Assembly (NCBI RefSeq): GCF_023156285.1
Contig: NZ_JAKZAJ010000003.1
Span: 124,001 to 188,000, forward strand
Direction of reading: 5' to 3'
Length of the DNA stretch: 64,000 nt
From: Marinobacter koreensis
GTDB lineage: Bacteria > Pseudomonadota > Gammaproteobacteria > Pseudomonadales > Oleiphilaceae
Below the pieces are notes generated by a model. That model did no database searches and was not told where the DNA came from. It saw only the letters and a list, made by a program, of their open reading frames with translations. Position numbers and translations under genes: made by a program. Below are positions 11,138-20,397 of this stretch, piece by piece. The stretch's first letter is position 1; every line of letters starts with the position of its first letter.

Positions 11138-11434
11138 ATGACGAAGTCCGAACTGGTCGAACTGATTGCATCCAAGCAAACCCAGTTGTCTGTTAAAGAT
11201 GTTGAGCTGGCGGTTAAAACCATTATTGAGCATATGTCCCAGTCGCTCGCAGATGGTCAGAGAATTGAAATCCGGGGATTTGGCAGTTTCTCCCTTCACC
11301 ACCGGGCAGCAAGGGTTGGGCGTAACCCAAAAACCGGCGAAGCTGTGAACCTGCCGGCCAAGTATGTGCCTCATTTCAAGCCGGGCAAAGAGCTTCGGGA
11401 ACAGGTTAACGATAGCCTGAAAAAAGGCTTCTAG
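11138..11434 (+). CDS. ihfB: Integration host factor subunit beta
   Basis: DNA-bending nucleoid protein that forms a heterodimer with IhfA. The 98-residue product has the HU/IHF fold. The DNA-inserting beta-arm carries [18 protein letters not shown] with the intercalating proline (RNPKTG), and the N-terminus [11 protein letters not shown] matches IHF-beta. It sits between rpsA and lapA, the conserved order. A plausible promoter lies just upstream, after the rpsA terminator. Confidence 0.97.
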   Translation: MTKSELVELIASKQTQLSVKDVELAVKTIIEHMSQSLADGQRIEIRGFGSFSLHHRAARVGRNPKTGEAVNLPAKYVPHFKPGKELREQVNDSLKKGF

Positions 11435-11489
11435 AATTCAACAGGGAACACTAACCCCGGGCCGATAGGGTCTTTGGAGTGCTATCACT

Positions 11490-11792
11490 ATGGCAGGATT
11501 ACAGAAGATCCTCATTATTCTGTTGGTACTGGTCCTGGTATTGCTGGCACTTGTGTTCTCGCTGAATAACCAGATGGCGGTATCACTCAACTTCCTGTTG
11601 TTTGAGACTCAGCCCCATGGTGTTGCTGTCTGGATTATTATGGCGTTTGTCATAGGCGCACTTTTTGGCGTACTGATGACTGTGCTGGCGACCGTTCGAA
11701 CGTCAGTTTCGCGCCGTACCCTCAAAAAGCGACTCGATCGAGCCGAGCAGGCATTGGAAAAGACCAGGGCCGAGAACGACCGGACGCTTTAA
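11490..11792 (+). CDS. lapA: Lipopolysaccharide assembly protein A (YciS)
   Basis: Small inner-membrane protein of 100 residues with two membrane helices (about 5-25 and 43-65) and a charged coiled-coil-like tail (SRRTLKKRLDRAEQALEKTRAE). The LapA domain signature is seen in FSLNNQMAVSLNFLLFE. In E. coli LapA works with LapB to control LpxC level and LPS assembly. A GGAG Shine-Dalgarno precedes it, and its TAA overlaps the lapB ATG (TAATG), indicating coupling. Confidence 0.92.
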   Translation: MAGLQKILIILLVLVLVLLALVFSLNNQMAVSLNFLLFETQPHGVAVWIIMAFVIGALFGVLMTVLATVRTSVSRRTLKKRLDRAEQALEKTRAENDRTL

Positions 11793-12961
11793 TGGATATT
11801 GTGTTTCAGTGGCTGCTATTGACGGTAGCGGTTGCAGCGGGCTGGCTTGCGGGTCGGCTCGGCAGCCATAACCGGCGTTCCCAGACCTCCATAGCTGACG
11901 AAGAATCTGTCCGCGATCGCCTCCAGTTCCTGTTTACAAACTATTCGGATCAGGCGGTCGAGAATTTCGTGCAGTCTCTCGCCGTCAACAAGGAGACCGT
12001 CAGCCTCCACCTTTCGATCGGCAATCACTTCCGTCATAAAGGCGAGACGGATCGCGCCATTCTGATCCACCAGAATCTGCTGGCCCGACCGGAATTGCCC
12101 GGCCGATACTCGCCCCAGGTCACCATGGAGTTGGCGCTCGATTACATGAATGCCGGCTTGCTGGACCGGGCAGAGGCGTTGTTGCACCAGATCCTTGGCG
12201 ATCGGGAGTATGGTCGCGAGGCCGCAATGCATCTTATCGAGCTGTATCAGCAGGAGCGGGAATGGGGCAAAGCGGCGGATGTCGCCAGAACCCTGACCCG
12301 GGGTGATTCGGATCCTGCGTTGCTCAAAGCCCTCGCTTACATTACCTGTGAATTGTCCGAGCAGGCGCTCAAGCGGGACGATCGCTGGACGGCCCAGAAG
12401 CTGGCGAAGGAAGCCCTGGAGTACGATCGGTCCTGTGTTCGGGCCACTCTGATTCTCATGAGCCTTCATATTCGTCAGGGCGGTTTCAGAGAAGCCGGAA
12501 AAGAAAGCCTGAAAGTGTTCGATCAGAACCCGGAGTTCGGGCCGGAGGCTATTGATCGGTTAATGAAGCTGGAGCATGAACACGGCGACGTAGGTCGTCT
12601 GGGCAAGAAGCTTCGCAAACTCTATGAAAAGTACCCCAGCACCAGTCTGTTACTCGCTCTGGTGGAGTCGGTAGAACGGTCCGCTGGCCGGCCGGCTGCC
12701 ATCGATCTGCTACGCCAGGAACTGGAAGTGCGTCCGTCGGTTCGCGGGTTATTGCGGCTGGTTGAACTGGCCGGTTACGAAAAAGGCATGACGACCGATG
12801 AAGGGCGCCTGGTCAGCCGGATCGGCCATCTGCTCCTGGCAAACCGTCCTGTTTATCGCTGTGTGAGCTGTGGTTTTTCCGGGCAGCAGCTCCACTGGCT
12901 GTGTCCCAGCTGTAAACAGTGGGAGACCATCCGTCCGATTCAGGGCGTAGAGGCCGAATAA
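11792..12961 (+). CDS. lapB: Lipopolysaccharide assembly protein B (YciM)
   Basis: Membrane-anchored TPR protein of 389 residues that in E. coli brings LpxC to the FtsH protease and so limits LPS synthesis. The single N-terminal helix (about 3-20) is followed by roughly nine TPR units and a C-terminal rubredoxin-type metal knuckle with four cysteines (CVSCGFSG ... WLCPSCKQW, about residues 355-378). Both parts are required for function in E. coli. The start overlaps the lapA stop. Confidence 0.95.
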   Translation: MDIVFQWLLLTVAVAAGWLAGRLGSHNRRSQTSIADEESVRDRLQFLFTNYSDQAVENFVQSLAVNKETVSLHLSIGNHFRHKGETDRAILIHQNLLARPELPGRYSPQVTMELALDYMNAGLLDRAEALLHQILGDREYGREAAMHLIELYQQEREWGKAADVARTLTRGDSDPALLKALAYITCELSEQALKRDDRWTAQKLAKEALEYDRSCVRATLILMSLHIRQGGFREAGKESLKVFDQNPEFGPEAIDRLMKLEHEHGDVGRLGKKLRKLYEKYPSTSLLLALVESVERSAGRPAAIDLLRQELEVRPSVRGLLRLVELAGYEKGMTTDEGRLVSRIGHLLLANRPVYRCVSCGFSGQQLHWLCPSCKQWETIRPIQGVEAE

Positions 12962-12988
12962 CTCTTCTTCAATCGCAGGATTTTACCC

Positions 12989-13699
12989 GTGCAATCTTCC
13001 ATCGATCCCAAAATCATCGTCGCCCTCGACTTTCCATCCCAGGATCCGGCTCTCGCATTGGTGGATCAGCTTGATCCCTCCAAATGTCGACTGAAAGTGG
13101 GTAAGGAGTTGTTCACCCGTTCCGGGCCGCAGCTCGTTCATACCCTGCAGCGCAAAGGGTTTGATGTCTTCCTGGACCTGAAATTTCACGACATCCCCAA
13201 TACGACGTCCGCTGCCGTTGCAGCGGCAGCGGACCTGGGCGTCTGGATGGTTAACGTCCACGCCTCCGGTGGCGAGAAGATGATGATCGCCTGCCGTGAG
13301 CGGTTGGAATCCTTTGGTGCCGACAAGCCTTTGCTGATCGCGGTAACCGTGCTGACCAGCATGGGCGCTGAGGATCTGGCGGGCATTGGCATCACTGATT
13401 CCCCGGAGGTCCAGGTCTCCCGCCTCGCGACCCTGACCAGAAATTGCGGCCTTGATGGCGTTGTCTGTTCCGCACAGGAAGCGCCAAAACTGAAAGCCGA
13501 GCAGGGCGCTGACTTCAAACTGATCACTCCGGGTATCCGCCCGTTGACCGCCGACAAGGGCGACCAGCAGCGTATCATGACGCCCACGGATGCTCTCAAA
13601 GCCGGTTCCGACTACCTCGTGATTGGCCGGCCGATTACCCAGGCGCCGGATCCTCTGGTAGCCCTGGAGGCTATCCATTCTGAGGTGGTGGGGCTCTGA
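12989..13699 (+). CDS. pyrF: Orotidine 5'-phosphate decarboxylase
   Basis: Last step of UMP synthesis (OMP to UMP). It has 236 residues, normal for the bacterial family. The start is GTG with AGGA upstream. Active-site residues are visible: the N-terminal IVALDFPS aspartate, the catalytic D-x-K-x-x-D in [10 protein letters not shown] (Lys and the two Asp), and the phosphate-binding [10 protein letters not shown] loop. It follows lapB by 27 bases, as in E. coli. Confidence 0.97.
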   Translation: MQSSIDPKIIVALDFPSQDPALALVDQLDPSKCRLKVGKELFTRSGPQLVHTLQRKGFDVFLDLKFHDIPNTTSAAVAAAADLGVWMVNVHASGGEKMMIACRERLESFGADKPLLIAVTVLTSMGAEDLAGIGITDSPEVQVSRLATLTRNCGLDGVVCSAQEAPKLKAEQGADFKLITPGIRPLTADKGDQQRIMTPTDALKAGSDYLVIGRPITQAPDPLVALEAIHSEVVGL

Positions 13700-13750
13700 T
13701 TTCGTCGGGCTTTTGACTTCGGCCCCCCTGGCCTGTTGGTCTGGCGGGCT

Positions 13751-13858
13751 GGTGCTCCGGGGCGGCCCTCCCAAAAACCGCTACGAGCACGTCCATGTGC
13801 GCTTGACTGTGGCCGTCCATGGCCACAGACATTTTTGGGAGGGCCGCCCCGCAGCACC
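13751..13858. repeat. Cloverleaf-like intergenic palindrome, copy 1
   Basis: Outer arms 13751-13777 and 13832-13858 are complementary at 26 of 27 positions and end inward in A5/T5. The 54-base interior holds two smaller hairpins: GCAC(13787-13790)-GTCCAT-GTGC(13797-13800), and an 8-bp perfect stem CTGTGGCC (13807-13814)/GGCCACAG (13821-13828), again with loop GTCCAT. The result is a three-way junction. It lies between the converging pyrF and tRNA-Asn transcripts. No U-tract follows the outer stem, so it is not a simple terminator. Copy 2 at 39595-39707 has the same plan with different arms. Confidence 0.8.
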
Positions 13859-13945
13859 GATCCGGCCCACCACCAATACATGAAGGCTAGGGCAGGGTTA
13901 GATCTAAACAACCGAAGGCAGACTCAGAACCGAGACAATAAAAAA

Positions 13946-13970
13946 CCCGCTAACTCAGAGAATTAGCGGG
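13946..13970 (-). terminator. Terminator of tRNA-Asn (copy 1)
   Basis: Stem CCCGCTAA (13946-13953) / TTAGCGGG (13963-13970) with a 9-base loop; on the minus strand it is followed by TTTTTT (13945-13940 region). It is 13 bases beyond the tRNA 3' end. Confidence 0.8.
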
Positions 13971-13982
13971 CTTTCGGAATAG

Positions 13983-14058
13983 TGGCTCCCCGAGCTGGGC
14001 TCGAACCAGCGACAAACGGATTAACAGTCCGTTGCTCTACCAACTGAGCTATCGGGGA
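13983..14058 (-). tRNA. tRNA-Asn (GTT)
   Basis: A 76-base cloverleaf on the minus strand: acceptor TCCCCGA pairs with TCGGGGA, the D-loop segment is AGCTCAGTTGGTAGAGC, the anticodon loop CTGTTAATC has anticodon GTT (Asn), and the T-arm contains GGTTCGAGCC. CCA is encoded (TGG at 13983-13985 on the plus strand). It is identical to the copy at 28556-28631. Confidence 0.97.
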
Positions 14059-14082
14059 ACGTCGTCGTGTGACGAGGCGCGT

Positions 14083-14111
14083 ATATTAAGTTGGCGATAC
14101 GGCCCCGTCAA
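14083..14111 (-). promoter_or_regulatory. Promoter of tRNA-Asn (copy 1)
   Basis: On the minus strand: -35 TTGACG (14111-14106), 17-base spacer, -10 TAATAT (14088-14083), followed by a GC-rich ACGCGCC discriminator. The same arrangement precedes the second tRNA-Asn, and GC-rich discriminators of this kind are typical of stringently controlled stable-RNA promoters. Confidence 0.8.
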
Positions 14112-14128
14112 CCCCTGGCGAGAACTTT

Positions 14129-15313
14129 TTAGCCCAGCGCTTTCTGCAGGCGTTCCACGGCTTTCTGCAGGTTCTCCATGCTGGTGGCGAAGCTCAGCCG
14201 CATGTGTCCCGGGGCGCCGAACGCCGAGCCAGGGACGATGGCGACACCGGCTTCTGACAGCATTTTTTCAGCGAACTCCACGTCAGTACTGACGCTGTCG
14301 TCTGCATCAATAGCGCCCTGGAAGCTGGGGAACACGTAGAAGGTGCCATCACCGTTGAGGCACTCCACGCCGGGCAGTTTGTTCAGAGCCTCGACCAGCC
14401 AGTCGTGACGCTCCTTGAACGCCTTGACCATCTCACCCACGCACGCCTGGTCTCCGTCCAGAGCCGCCGTCGCCGCAGCCTGGGAGATCGAGCAGGGGTT
14501 GGATGTACTCTGGGACTGGATTTTCTTCATCGCACCGATGATCTTCGCGGGGCCTGCCGCATAACCGATTCGCCAGCCCGTCATCGAATAGGCCTTGGAG
14601 ACACCGTTGAGCACAAAGGTGCGCTCATAGAGTTCCGGACAGGCGTTGACGATGTTGCAGAACGGCTTGCCGGTCCAGAGGATCGGCTCGTACATGTCGT
14701 CCGTTGCGATCATGATGTTCGGGTGCTTCTTCAGCACCTCGCCGATTGCCCGCAGCTCCTCCAGGGAGTAGGCCATGCCACTCGGGTTGGACGGGCTGTT
14801 GATCACGAACAGGCGGGTGCGATCGGTGATCGCGTCTTCCAGTTGTTCCGGCGTGATCTTGAAGCGGGTCTCCGCGCCGGTCTCGATAATGACCGGCTTG
14901 CCCTCCGCCACGAGCACCATGTCCGGGTAGGAGACCCAGTAGGGAGCAGGGATGATCGCTTCGTCACCCGCGTTCAGTGTTGCCAGGGCAAGGTTGAAAA
15001 AGCTTTGTTTGCCACCACTGCTTACCAGTATCTGGTTGGCTTCGTATTCCAGGCCGTTATCCCGTTTGAACTTCGCAATAATCGCTTTTTTCAGGGCGGG
15101 CGTACCATCAACGGCGGTGTATTTGGTCTGGCCGTTCTGGATGGCCTCAATGGCCGCCTGTTTGATGTGTTCGGGAGTGTCGAAGTCGGGCTCGCCGGCA
15201 CCGAGGCCGATGATGTCCTGGCCTGCCGCACGAAGTTCTGCGGCCTTGTTGGTCACGGCGAGAGTGGGAGAGGGCTTGATAGCCTGTACTCGGCTGGAAA
15301 GTTGAAGGTCCAA
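14129..15313 (-). CDS. Aspartate/prephenate-type aminotransferase (class I, type Ib)
   Basis: PLP aminotransferase of 394 residues. GLGAGEPDFDTP, NSPSNPSG and the Schiff-base lysine in NGVSKAYSMTGWRIGY are diagnostic of the aspartate aminotransferase Ib group, which transaminates aspartate and often prephenate. The terminal LSFATSMENL carries the substrate alpha-carboxylate arginine (MRLSFA). It is transcribed toward the tRNA-Asn gene and diverges from uvrB with a 190-base shared upstream region. Which 2-oxo acids it uses cannot be told. Confidence 0.9.
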   Translation of the reverse strand: MDLQLSSRVQAIKPSPTLAVTNKAAELRAAGQDIIGLGAGEPDFDTPEHIKQAAIEAIQNGQTKYTAVDGTPALKKAIIAKFKRDNGLEYEANQILVSSGGKQSFFNLALATLNAGDEAIIPAPYWVSYPDMVLVAEGKPVIIETGAETRFKITPEQLEDAITDRTRLFVINSPSNPSGMAYSLEELRAIGEVLKKHPNIMIATDDMYEPILWTGKPFCNIVNACPELYERTFVLNGVSKAYSMTGWRIGYAAGPAKIIGAMKKIQSQSTSNPCSISQAAATAALDGDQACVGEMVKAFKERHDWLVEALNKLPGVECLNGDGTFYVFPSFQGAIDADDSVSTDVEFAEKMLSEAGVAIVPGSAFGAPGHMRLSFATSMENLQKAVERLQKALG

Positions 15314-15503
15314 ACTTTGAGCTCCTTAAAGCTGCGTCTTATTGGGCTTCGATCGGCCGGGAGGAGTCTCAGTGTCTGGCTGAATTTCGCCCAGCCGTCG
15401 ATCGCAACGATGGTATCATGAAGCCAGCGTAACGCTAAATTTCTCGTAGGCATTAGTCCGTCCCGGACTGACGCCCGTCAAGACCGGAGGTTGTCCGCCC
15501 CTT

Positions 15504-17564
15504 ATGGCCAGTAAAGAATCCGTTACCGCCAAAGACGGTGTGTTCAGAGTCGATTCCCCCTACAAGCCAGCCGGTGACCAGCCCAAGGCTATCGAGGGGC
15601 TGGTGGATGGCATCCACTCCGGGCTGGCCCACCAGACACTGCTCGGGGTGACTGGCTCGGGCAAGACCTTCACCGTGGCCAACGTGATCGAGCAGGTGCA
15701 GCGGCCCACGATCATCATGGCCCATAACAAGACGCTGGCCGCGCAGCTGTACGGAGAATTCCGGGAATTCTTTCCGGACAATGCCGTGGAATACTTCGTC
15801 TCCTACTACGACTATTACCAGCCGGAGGCGTACGTGCCTTCGTCCGATACCTTTATCGAGAAGGATGCGTCGATCAACGAACACATCGAACAGATGCGTC
15901 TGTCGGCAACCAAGGCGCTCCTGGAGCGCCCCGATGCGATCATCGTCGCCACCGTATCGTCGATCTACGGCCTTGGTGATCCCCAGTCCTACCTGAAAAT
16001 GATGCTGCACCTGGACCGGGGTGACCAGATCGACCAGCGCTTCATTCTGCGTCGACTCGCGGAGCTGCAGTACACCCGGAACGACGTGGAATTCCATCGT
16101 GCCAACTATCGGGTTCGCGGCGATGTGATCGATGTATTCCCGGCAGAATCCGAAAAGGAGGCGATCCGGATCGAGCTGTTTGATGATGAGGTCGAGAACC
16201 TCAGCTACTTCGATCCCCTGACCGGTGAGGTATTACGGCGGGTGCCCCGGGTGACCATCTACCCCAAGTCCCATTATGTGACGCCACGACAGACGGTGCT
16301 GGATGCGGTGGAGCACATCAAGGTTGAACTGGATGAGCGCCTGCAGCAGTTGCGGGACAACAACCGGCTGGTGGAAGCCCAGCGTCTGGAAGAGCGGACA
16401 CGATACGACATCGAAATGATGATGGAGCTGGGCTACTGTAACGGCATCGAGAACTATTCCCGCTATCTGTCCGGCCGCCGGCCGGGTGAGGCGCCGCCCA
16501 CGTTGTTTGACTATCTGCCTCCGAACGCGCTCCTGGTAGTGGACGAGTCCCACGTCACCATTCCCCAGATCGGCGCCATGTACAAGGGGGACCGGTCCAG
16601 GAAAGAGACGCTGGTGGAGTATGGTTTTCGGCTGCCATCAGCGCTGGATAACCGCCCGATGCGCTTTGAGGAATGGGAGCGGATCGCACCGCAGATGATC
16701 TTCGTGTCGGCGACCCCGGGGCCCTATGAGGCGGAGCATGCCGGACAGGTCGTCGAGCAGGTGGTTCGTCCGACGGGGCTGCTGGACCCGGAGATCGAGG
16801 TGCGGCCGGCCTCCACACAAGTGGATGACCTGCTATCGGAAATCCGGGCCCGCGTATCAGTGGAGGAGCGAGTGCTGGTGACCACGCTCACCAAACGGAT
16901 GGCGGAAGATCTGACCGACTTCCTGATGGAACACGATGTCCGTGTCCGGTACCTGCACTCCGATATTGATACGGTGGAGCGGGTGGAAATCATCCGGGAC
17001 CTGCGACGCGGTGAATTCGATGTGCTGGTCGGCATCAACCTGCTCCGGGAGGGCCTGGACATGCCGGAGGTTTCCCTCGTGGCGATTCTCGATGCCGACA
17101 AGGAAGGGTTCCTGCGCAGTGAACGATCCCTGATCCAGACGATTGGCCGTGCCGCCCGGAATGTGCATGGCAAGGCCATCCTGTACGGCGACCGGATCAC
17201 CGGCTCCATGCAGCGTGCCATCGACGAAACCGAGCGTCGCCGTGCCAAGCAGGAAGCGCACAACGAGGAGCAGGGCATTACCCCTCAGGGACTGAACAAG
17301 AAGATTGCGGACATCATGGAAGGCGCTGCAGGTGGCGGCGGACGTGGGCGTCGTCGTGCCGAGCGGCCAGGCCAGAAGGCAGCCGAGGAAGCTGAACAGT
17401 ATCGGGCAAAAGCCGGAAACCGATCACCTGAGGAAGTGCTCAAGGAAGTGGCCCGTCTTGAAGACGAGATGTACAAGGCCGCTTCCGATCTGGATTTCGA
17501 GACCGCCGCACGTCTGCGGGACGAGATTTCCGAATTGAAGGAAGCGGCCATCCGGACCGGCTGA
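15504..17564 (+). CDS. uvrB: Excinuclease ABC subunit B
   Basis: Nucleotide excision repair helicase-like subunit that verifies damage and recruits UvrC. It has 686 residues. Walker A is [10 protein letters not shown], the damage-probing beta-hairpin is in [22 protein letters not shown], the DESH box is [11 protein letters not shown], and helicase motifs V/VI are [10 protein letters not shown] and QTIGRAARN. The UvrC-binding UVR domain is at the C-terminus ([20 protein letters not shown]). I could not find a CTG-N10-CAG LexA box in the 190 bases upstream. Its stop is immediately adjacent to the convergent GNAT-C39 gene. Confidence 0.97.
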   Translation: MASKESVTAKDGVFRVDSPYKPAGDQPKAIEGLVDGIHSGLAHQTLLGVTGSGKTFTVANVIEQVQRPTIIMAHNKTLAAQLYGEFREFFPDNAVEYFVSYYDYYQPEAYVPSSDTFIEKDASINEHIEQMRLSATKALLERPDAIIVATVSSIYGLGDPQSYLKMMLHLDRGDQIDQRFILRRLAELQYTRNDVEFHRANYRVRGDVIDVFPAESEKEAIRIELFDDEVENLSYFDPLTGEVLRRVPRVTIYPKSHYVTPRQTVLDAVEHIKVELDERLQQLRDNNRLVEAQRLEERTRYDIEMMMELGYCNGIENYSRYLSGRRPGEAPPTLFDYLPPNALLVVDESHVTIPQIGAMYKGDRSRKETLVEYGFRLPSALDNRPMRFEEWERIAPQMIFVSATPGPYEAEHAGQVVEQVVRPTGLLDPEIEVRPASTQVDDLLSEIRARVSVEERVLVTTLTKRMAEDLTDFLMEHDVRVRYLHSDIDTVERVEIIRDLRRGEFDVLVGINLLREGLDMPEVSLVAILDADKEGFLRSERSLIQTIGRAARNVHGKAILYGDRITGSMQRAIDETERRRAKQEAHNEEQGITPQGLNKKIADIMEGAAGGGGRGRRRAERPGQKAAEEAEQYRAKAGNRSPEEVLKEVARLEDEMYKAASDLDFETAARLRDEISELKEAAIRTG

Positions 17565-18719
17565 TCAGTCGGTCCTTCGCGGGCCTACAATAACCGCTGC
17601 CTGAAGAGGCTGGTTTCGGCCGTACCGGGACATCCGGGTAAAGATCCGGCGGTCTACAGGCAGGTACTGTTTGTCCGCCACGGTTTCGCCCGCTTCCACA
17701 TCGATCTCCGGATCGTGCAGATAGACGAACTGATCGTCCATAGCACAGACGGTCACCCAGTGGGGGATCCGGCTCCGGTTGAGCTGCCAGGTGCTGATCA
17801 GTATCACGGGAATGCGCCCCTCGTGAAGCGCGGTTTCCATGCCCTCGAGCGTCAGGGGATCGTGGTGGAGTTCGATATCGGTCTGGCCGATATCCTGAAT
17901 AAACCCCTCATGCACCAACTCCAGAACACGTTTCTTGTCCTCATTCCGGACGGTGTCCTTGAACAGGGCTCCCTCCTGGCTGATCCAGGCACTGGCGTAG
18001 AAGCCCCGGTGCCATGCGGCCAGGGCAAGCCCATGGGGGCCGCAGCCACCGTGGCCTGAGAGCATGAAAATGGTGGTGGCCTCCCGCCATATCTTCAGCT
18101 CTTCGCCGGTGTTCAAAGATTGATGCTCATCCAGTGCCGCCATGGCCATCAGCAGAGCAGAGGGACCACAGGTGAACTCGGTCGTCTGGGGGTAGTAGGG
18201 CACCGGCGGGAATTCCCGTGATGGCTCATAGTAGAGAATGCGCCGCTCGAACCGCAGTGCATCACCGTGATCCTCGTAATAGTCGCGATACGTCCCGAAT
18301 TGGCGGTAGCCGAGGCGTCTATAGAGGTTTATCGCGCTCTTGTTGTCTTCGCGGACTTCGAGTCGCATGACGATCCGGTCTGCGTCTACCGCTTCCTGTT
18401 CCGCTTCCTGAACGAGCCTTTCCCCGATACCCCGGCCACGTGCGTCCGGGGAAACGGCGATGGAGTAGATCCGTGCCAGGCGAGTGGCCGCATTCATCAG
18501 GACCAGGCAATAACCCACCAGTTGGTCGTCCAGCTCGGCGACAATCAGCCGGTCCCTTGGCATTTCGAGAAAGCGGCGGAAGCTCCTGCGGGAAATCCGG
18601 TCTTCATGGAAGCTCCGGTTTTCCAGTGCGACCAGAGCGTCCAGGTCGTCGCTCTTTGCCTGTCGAAGTACAACCTCAGCCATGTTGGTCAGTGCCTTGC
18701 TATGGGTTCGTGTGGGCAT
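17565..18719 (-). CDS. GNAT acetyltransferase fused to C39-like peptidase
   Basis: A 384-residue two-domain protein. Residues about 13-165 are a GNAT domain with the acetyl-CoA loop ARGRGIGERL (about 93-102). Residues about 172-384 resemble a papain/C39-fold peptidase, with Cys184 in TEFTCGPSAL, His320 in PHWVTV and Asp336 in LHDPEID as the likely triad. No signal peptide is seen, so it is probably cytoplasmic. It is divergent from the RimK-like ATP-grasp gene at 18883 and abuts uvrB with no gap. The true start may be Met13 (18683), giving the usual GNAT opening. From the domains, I infer modification and cleavage of a small peptide or peptide-tagged protein made by the neighbour; the substrate is unknown. 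Confidence 0.85.
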   Translation of the reverse strand: MPTRTHSKALTNMAEVVLRQAKSDDLDALVALENRSFHEDRISRRSFRRFLEMPRDRLIVAELDDQLVGYCLVLMNAATRLARIYSIAVSPDARGRGIGERLVQEAEQEAVDADRIVMRLEVREDNKSAINLYRRLGYRQFGTYRDYYEDHGDALRFERRILYYEPSREFPPVPYYPQTTEFTCGPSALLMAMAALDEHQSLNTGEELKIWREATTIFMLSGHGGCGPHGLALAAWHRGFYASAWISQEGALFKDTVRNEDKKRVLELVHEGFIQDIGQTDIELHHDPLTLEGMETALHEGRIPVILISTWQLNRSRIPHWVTVCAMDDQFVYLHDPEIDVEAGETVADKQYLPVDRRIFTRMSRYGRNQPLQAAVIVGPRRTD

Positions 18720-18882
18720 GCTGGCGGGCTTCCCTCATGGCGCTATTATGGTAGAGAAACGTCGCGACACAAGGGCCGGACTCATGCGTAAAAGCACGCA
18801 TTCCCGGCTGGTTGTGTGAATCTGGGGTGGAGCGTATTGTTGCCCAAAAACCGGCACGACCTTCAGGGAGGAATGCCATTTC

Positions 18883-20382
18883 ATGTCCCGTTTGCTTATT
18901 GTTGTCGATCGCGCCACGGACTGGGCGCCTTACTATCCCAGCGAGGACGTGCTGACGTTCGAACAGTACCTCCATTTTTCCTCCTCCGGTACGTCACGGG
19001 TTCGCGTCATCAACCTGTGCCAGAGTGCCCGTTACCTGAGTCAGGGATACTATTGCTCCCTACTGGCGGAAGCCCGCGGCCACAACGTTGTGCCTTCGGT
19101 GATGACGCTGAACGATCTCAGCCGGAAAGGGCTGTTTTCACTGGAGCTGACCGAGCTGGATCCCAGTGTGATTCAATGGCTTGAGGAAGCAGGCTCCCGA
19201 GTGCGCCCGGGTCATGACGACAGCGGTGCCACCCACGAAGTCCGGGTTCGGACCTACTTTGGCCAGGTTCAGCATCCGGAGCTCAAACCGGTGGCGAGGG
19301 CGTTGTTCGAACACTTCCCCTGTCCCATCCTTGAGGTCGTGTTCAAGCGCCGTAAGGCGTGGCAGATCGAGTCCATGCGGCCAGCCTCTCCGGCCGATCT
19401 GTCAGAGAGCGAGCAAGACGTATTCGCGGCTGCCCTGGACCGGTTTAGTACGATCGTCTGGCGCAAGCCCAGGACCCGACGTCGCTATCGATTCGATCTG
19501 GCCATGCTGGTCAACCCGGATGAAGCCATGCCGCCGAGTGATGAGGCGGCTCTGAAGCGGTTCGAGAAGGCAGGGCGGAAACTGGGGATCAATGTCGAGC
19601 GAATCACCCGTCGGGATTACATGCGCCTGCCGGAATACGATGGGCTCTTCATCCGAGAGACCACCGCCATTGACCATCACACCTACCGGTTTGCGCGCAA
19701 GGCTGAGGCGGAAGGCCTGGTGGTCATCGATGATCCGGTCTCCATCCTGCGGTGCACCAACAAGGTGTTCCTGGCCGATCTGCTTAAAAACAACAAGGTG
19801 CCGACTCCACGCACGTTGATCATCTCCAAGGATCAGAAAGACGCGGTGGATCGTATCGTCAGTGAACTGGGCTTCCCGGTGGTGATCAAGATCCCTGATG
19901 GTGCCTTCTCCCGGGGCGTGACCAAGGCAAAAGACGAGAAAGAACTCAAGGCCGGATTACGAGACCTGTTTCGGCAGTCCGCTCTGGTTCTCGCCCAGGA
20001 GTATCTGTACACCGATTACGACTGGCGGATCGGGGTACTTGGCGGGCGTGCGATATACGCCTGCAAGTACATGATGGTGAAAGGGCATTGGCAGATATAC
20101 CAGCACGGTGAATCCCGGGTAGAGAGTGGCGGATTCGAGACGCTGCCCACTTATGAGGTGCCCCGGAACGTGATTCAGGCTTCGCTGAATGCGACTCGTT
20201 TGATCGGGAACGGTCTTTACGGCGTGGACATCAAGCAGTCTGGCAACCGGGTGGCGGTCATTGAAGTCAATGACAATCCGAGCATCGATTCCGGTGTGGA
20301 GGACAAGTTCCTTGGCGGCGAGTTGTATACCCTCGTGATGCAGGAATTTCTCTCCAGGATGGAAGCAAAGCGCCGGGCCTGA
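18883..20382 (+). CDS. RimK-like ATP-grasp amino-acid ligase with N-terminal RLAN-type domain
   Basis: A 499-residue protein with AGGGAGGAA upstream. Residues 1 to about 230 form an N-terminal domain seen in RimK-like ligases of this group (SRLLIVVDRATDWAPYYPS). Residues about 290-495 are an ATP-grasp domain with VIKIPDGAFSRGV, QEYLYTDYDWRIG and the Mg-ligand stretch VIEVNDNPSIDSG. Members of the fold join a carboxylate to an amine via an acyl phosphate, and RimK adds glutamates to a protein tail. Substrate here is unknown. The divergent GNAT-C39 gene is a likely partner. The stop codon lies in a 22-base perfect palindrome. Confidence 0.88.
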   Translation: MSRLLIVVDRATDWAPYYPSEDVLTFEQYLHFSSSGTSRVRVINLCQSARYLSQGYYCSLLAEARGHNVVPSVMTLNDLSRKGLFSLELTELDPSVIQWLEEAGSRVRPGHDDSGATHEVRVRTYFGQVQHPELKPVARALFEHFPCPILEVVFKRRKAWQIESMRPASPADLSESEQDVFAAALDRFSTIVWRKPRTRRRYRFDLAMLVNPDEAMPPSDEAALKRFEKAGRKLGINVERITRRDYMRLPEYDGLFIRETTAIDHHTYRFARKAEAEGLVVIDDPVSILRCTNKVFLADLLKNNKVPTPRTLIISKDQKDAVDRIVSELGFPVVIKIPDGAFSRGVTKAKDEKELKAGLRDLFRQSALVLAQEYLYTDYDWRIGVLGGRAIYACKYMMVKGHWQIYQHGESRVESGGFETLPTYEVPRNVIQASLNATRLIGNGLYGVDIKQSGNRVAVIEVNDNPSIDSGVEDKFLGGELYTLVMQEFLSRMEAKRRA

Positions 20383-20393
20383 TCAGGCCCGGC
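20372..20393. terminator. Bidirectional terminator-like palindrome over the ATP-grasp stop codon
   Basis: A 22-base perfect palindrome whose half is GCCGGGCCTGA. It contains the TGA stop of the ATP-grasp gene (20380-20382) and ends 5 bases before the convergent cation efflux gene stop. The downstream T-run is short (TGTTTC), so termination strength is uncertain. Confidence 0.5.
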
Positions 20394-20397
20394 TGTT

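Noticed and set aside
13736-13966. Short frames over the pyrF-tRNA palindrome
   Set aside because: They follow only from the repeat sequence and a tRNA terminator; no conserved protein character.
15314-15503. LexA/SOS box before uvrB
   Set aside because: No CTG-N10-CAG was found in the 190 bases between the divergent genes.
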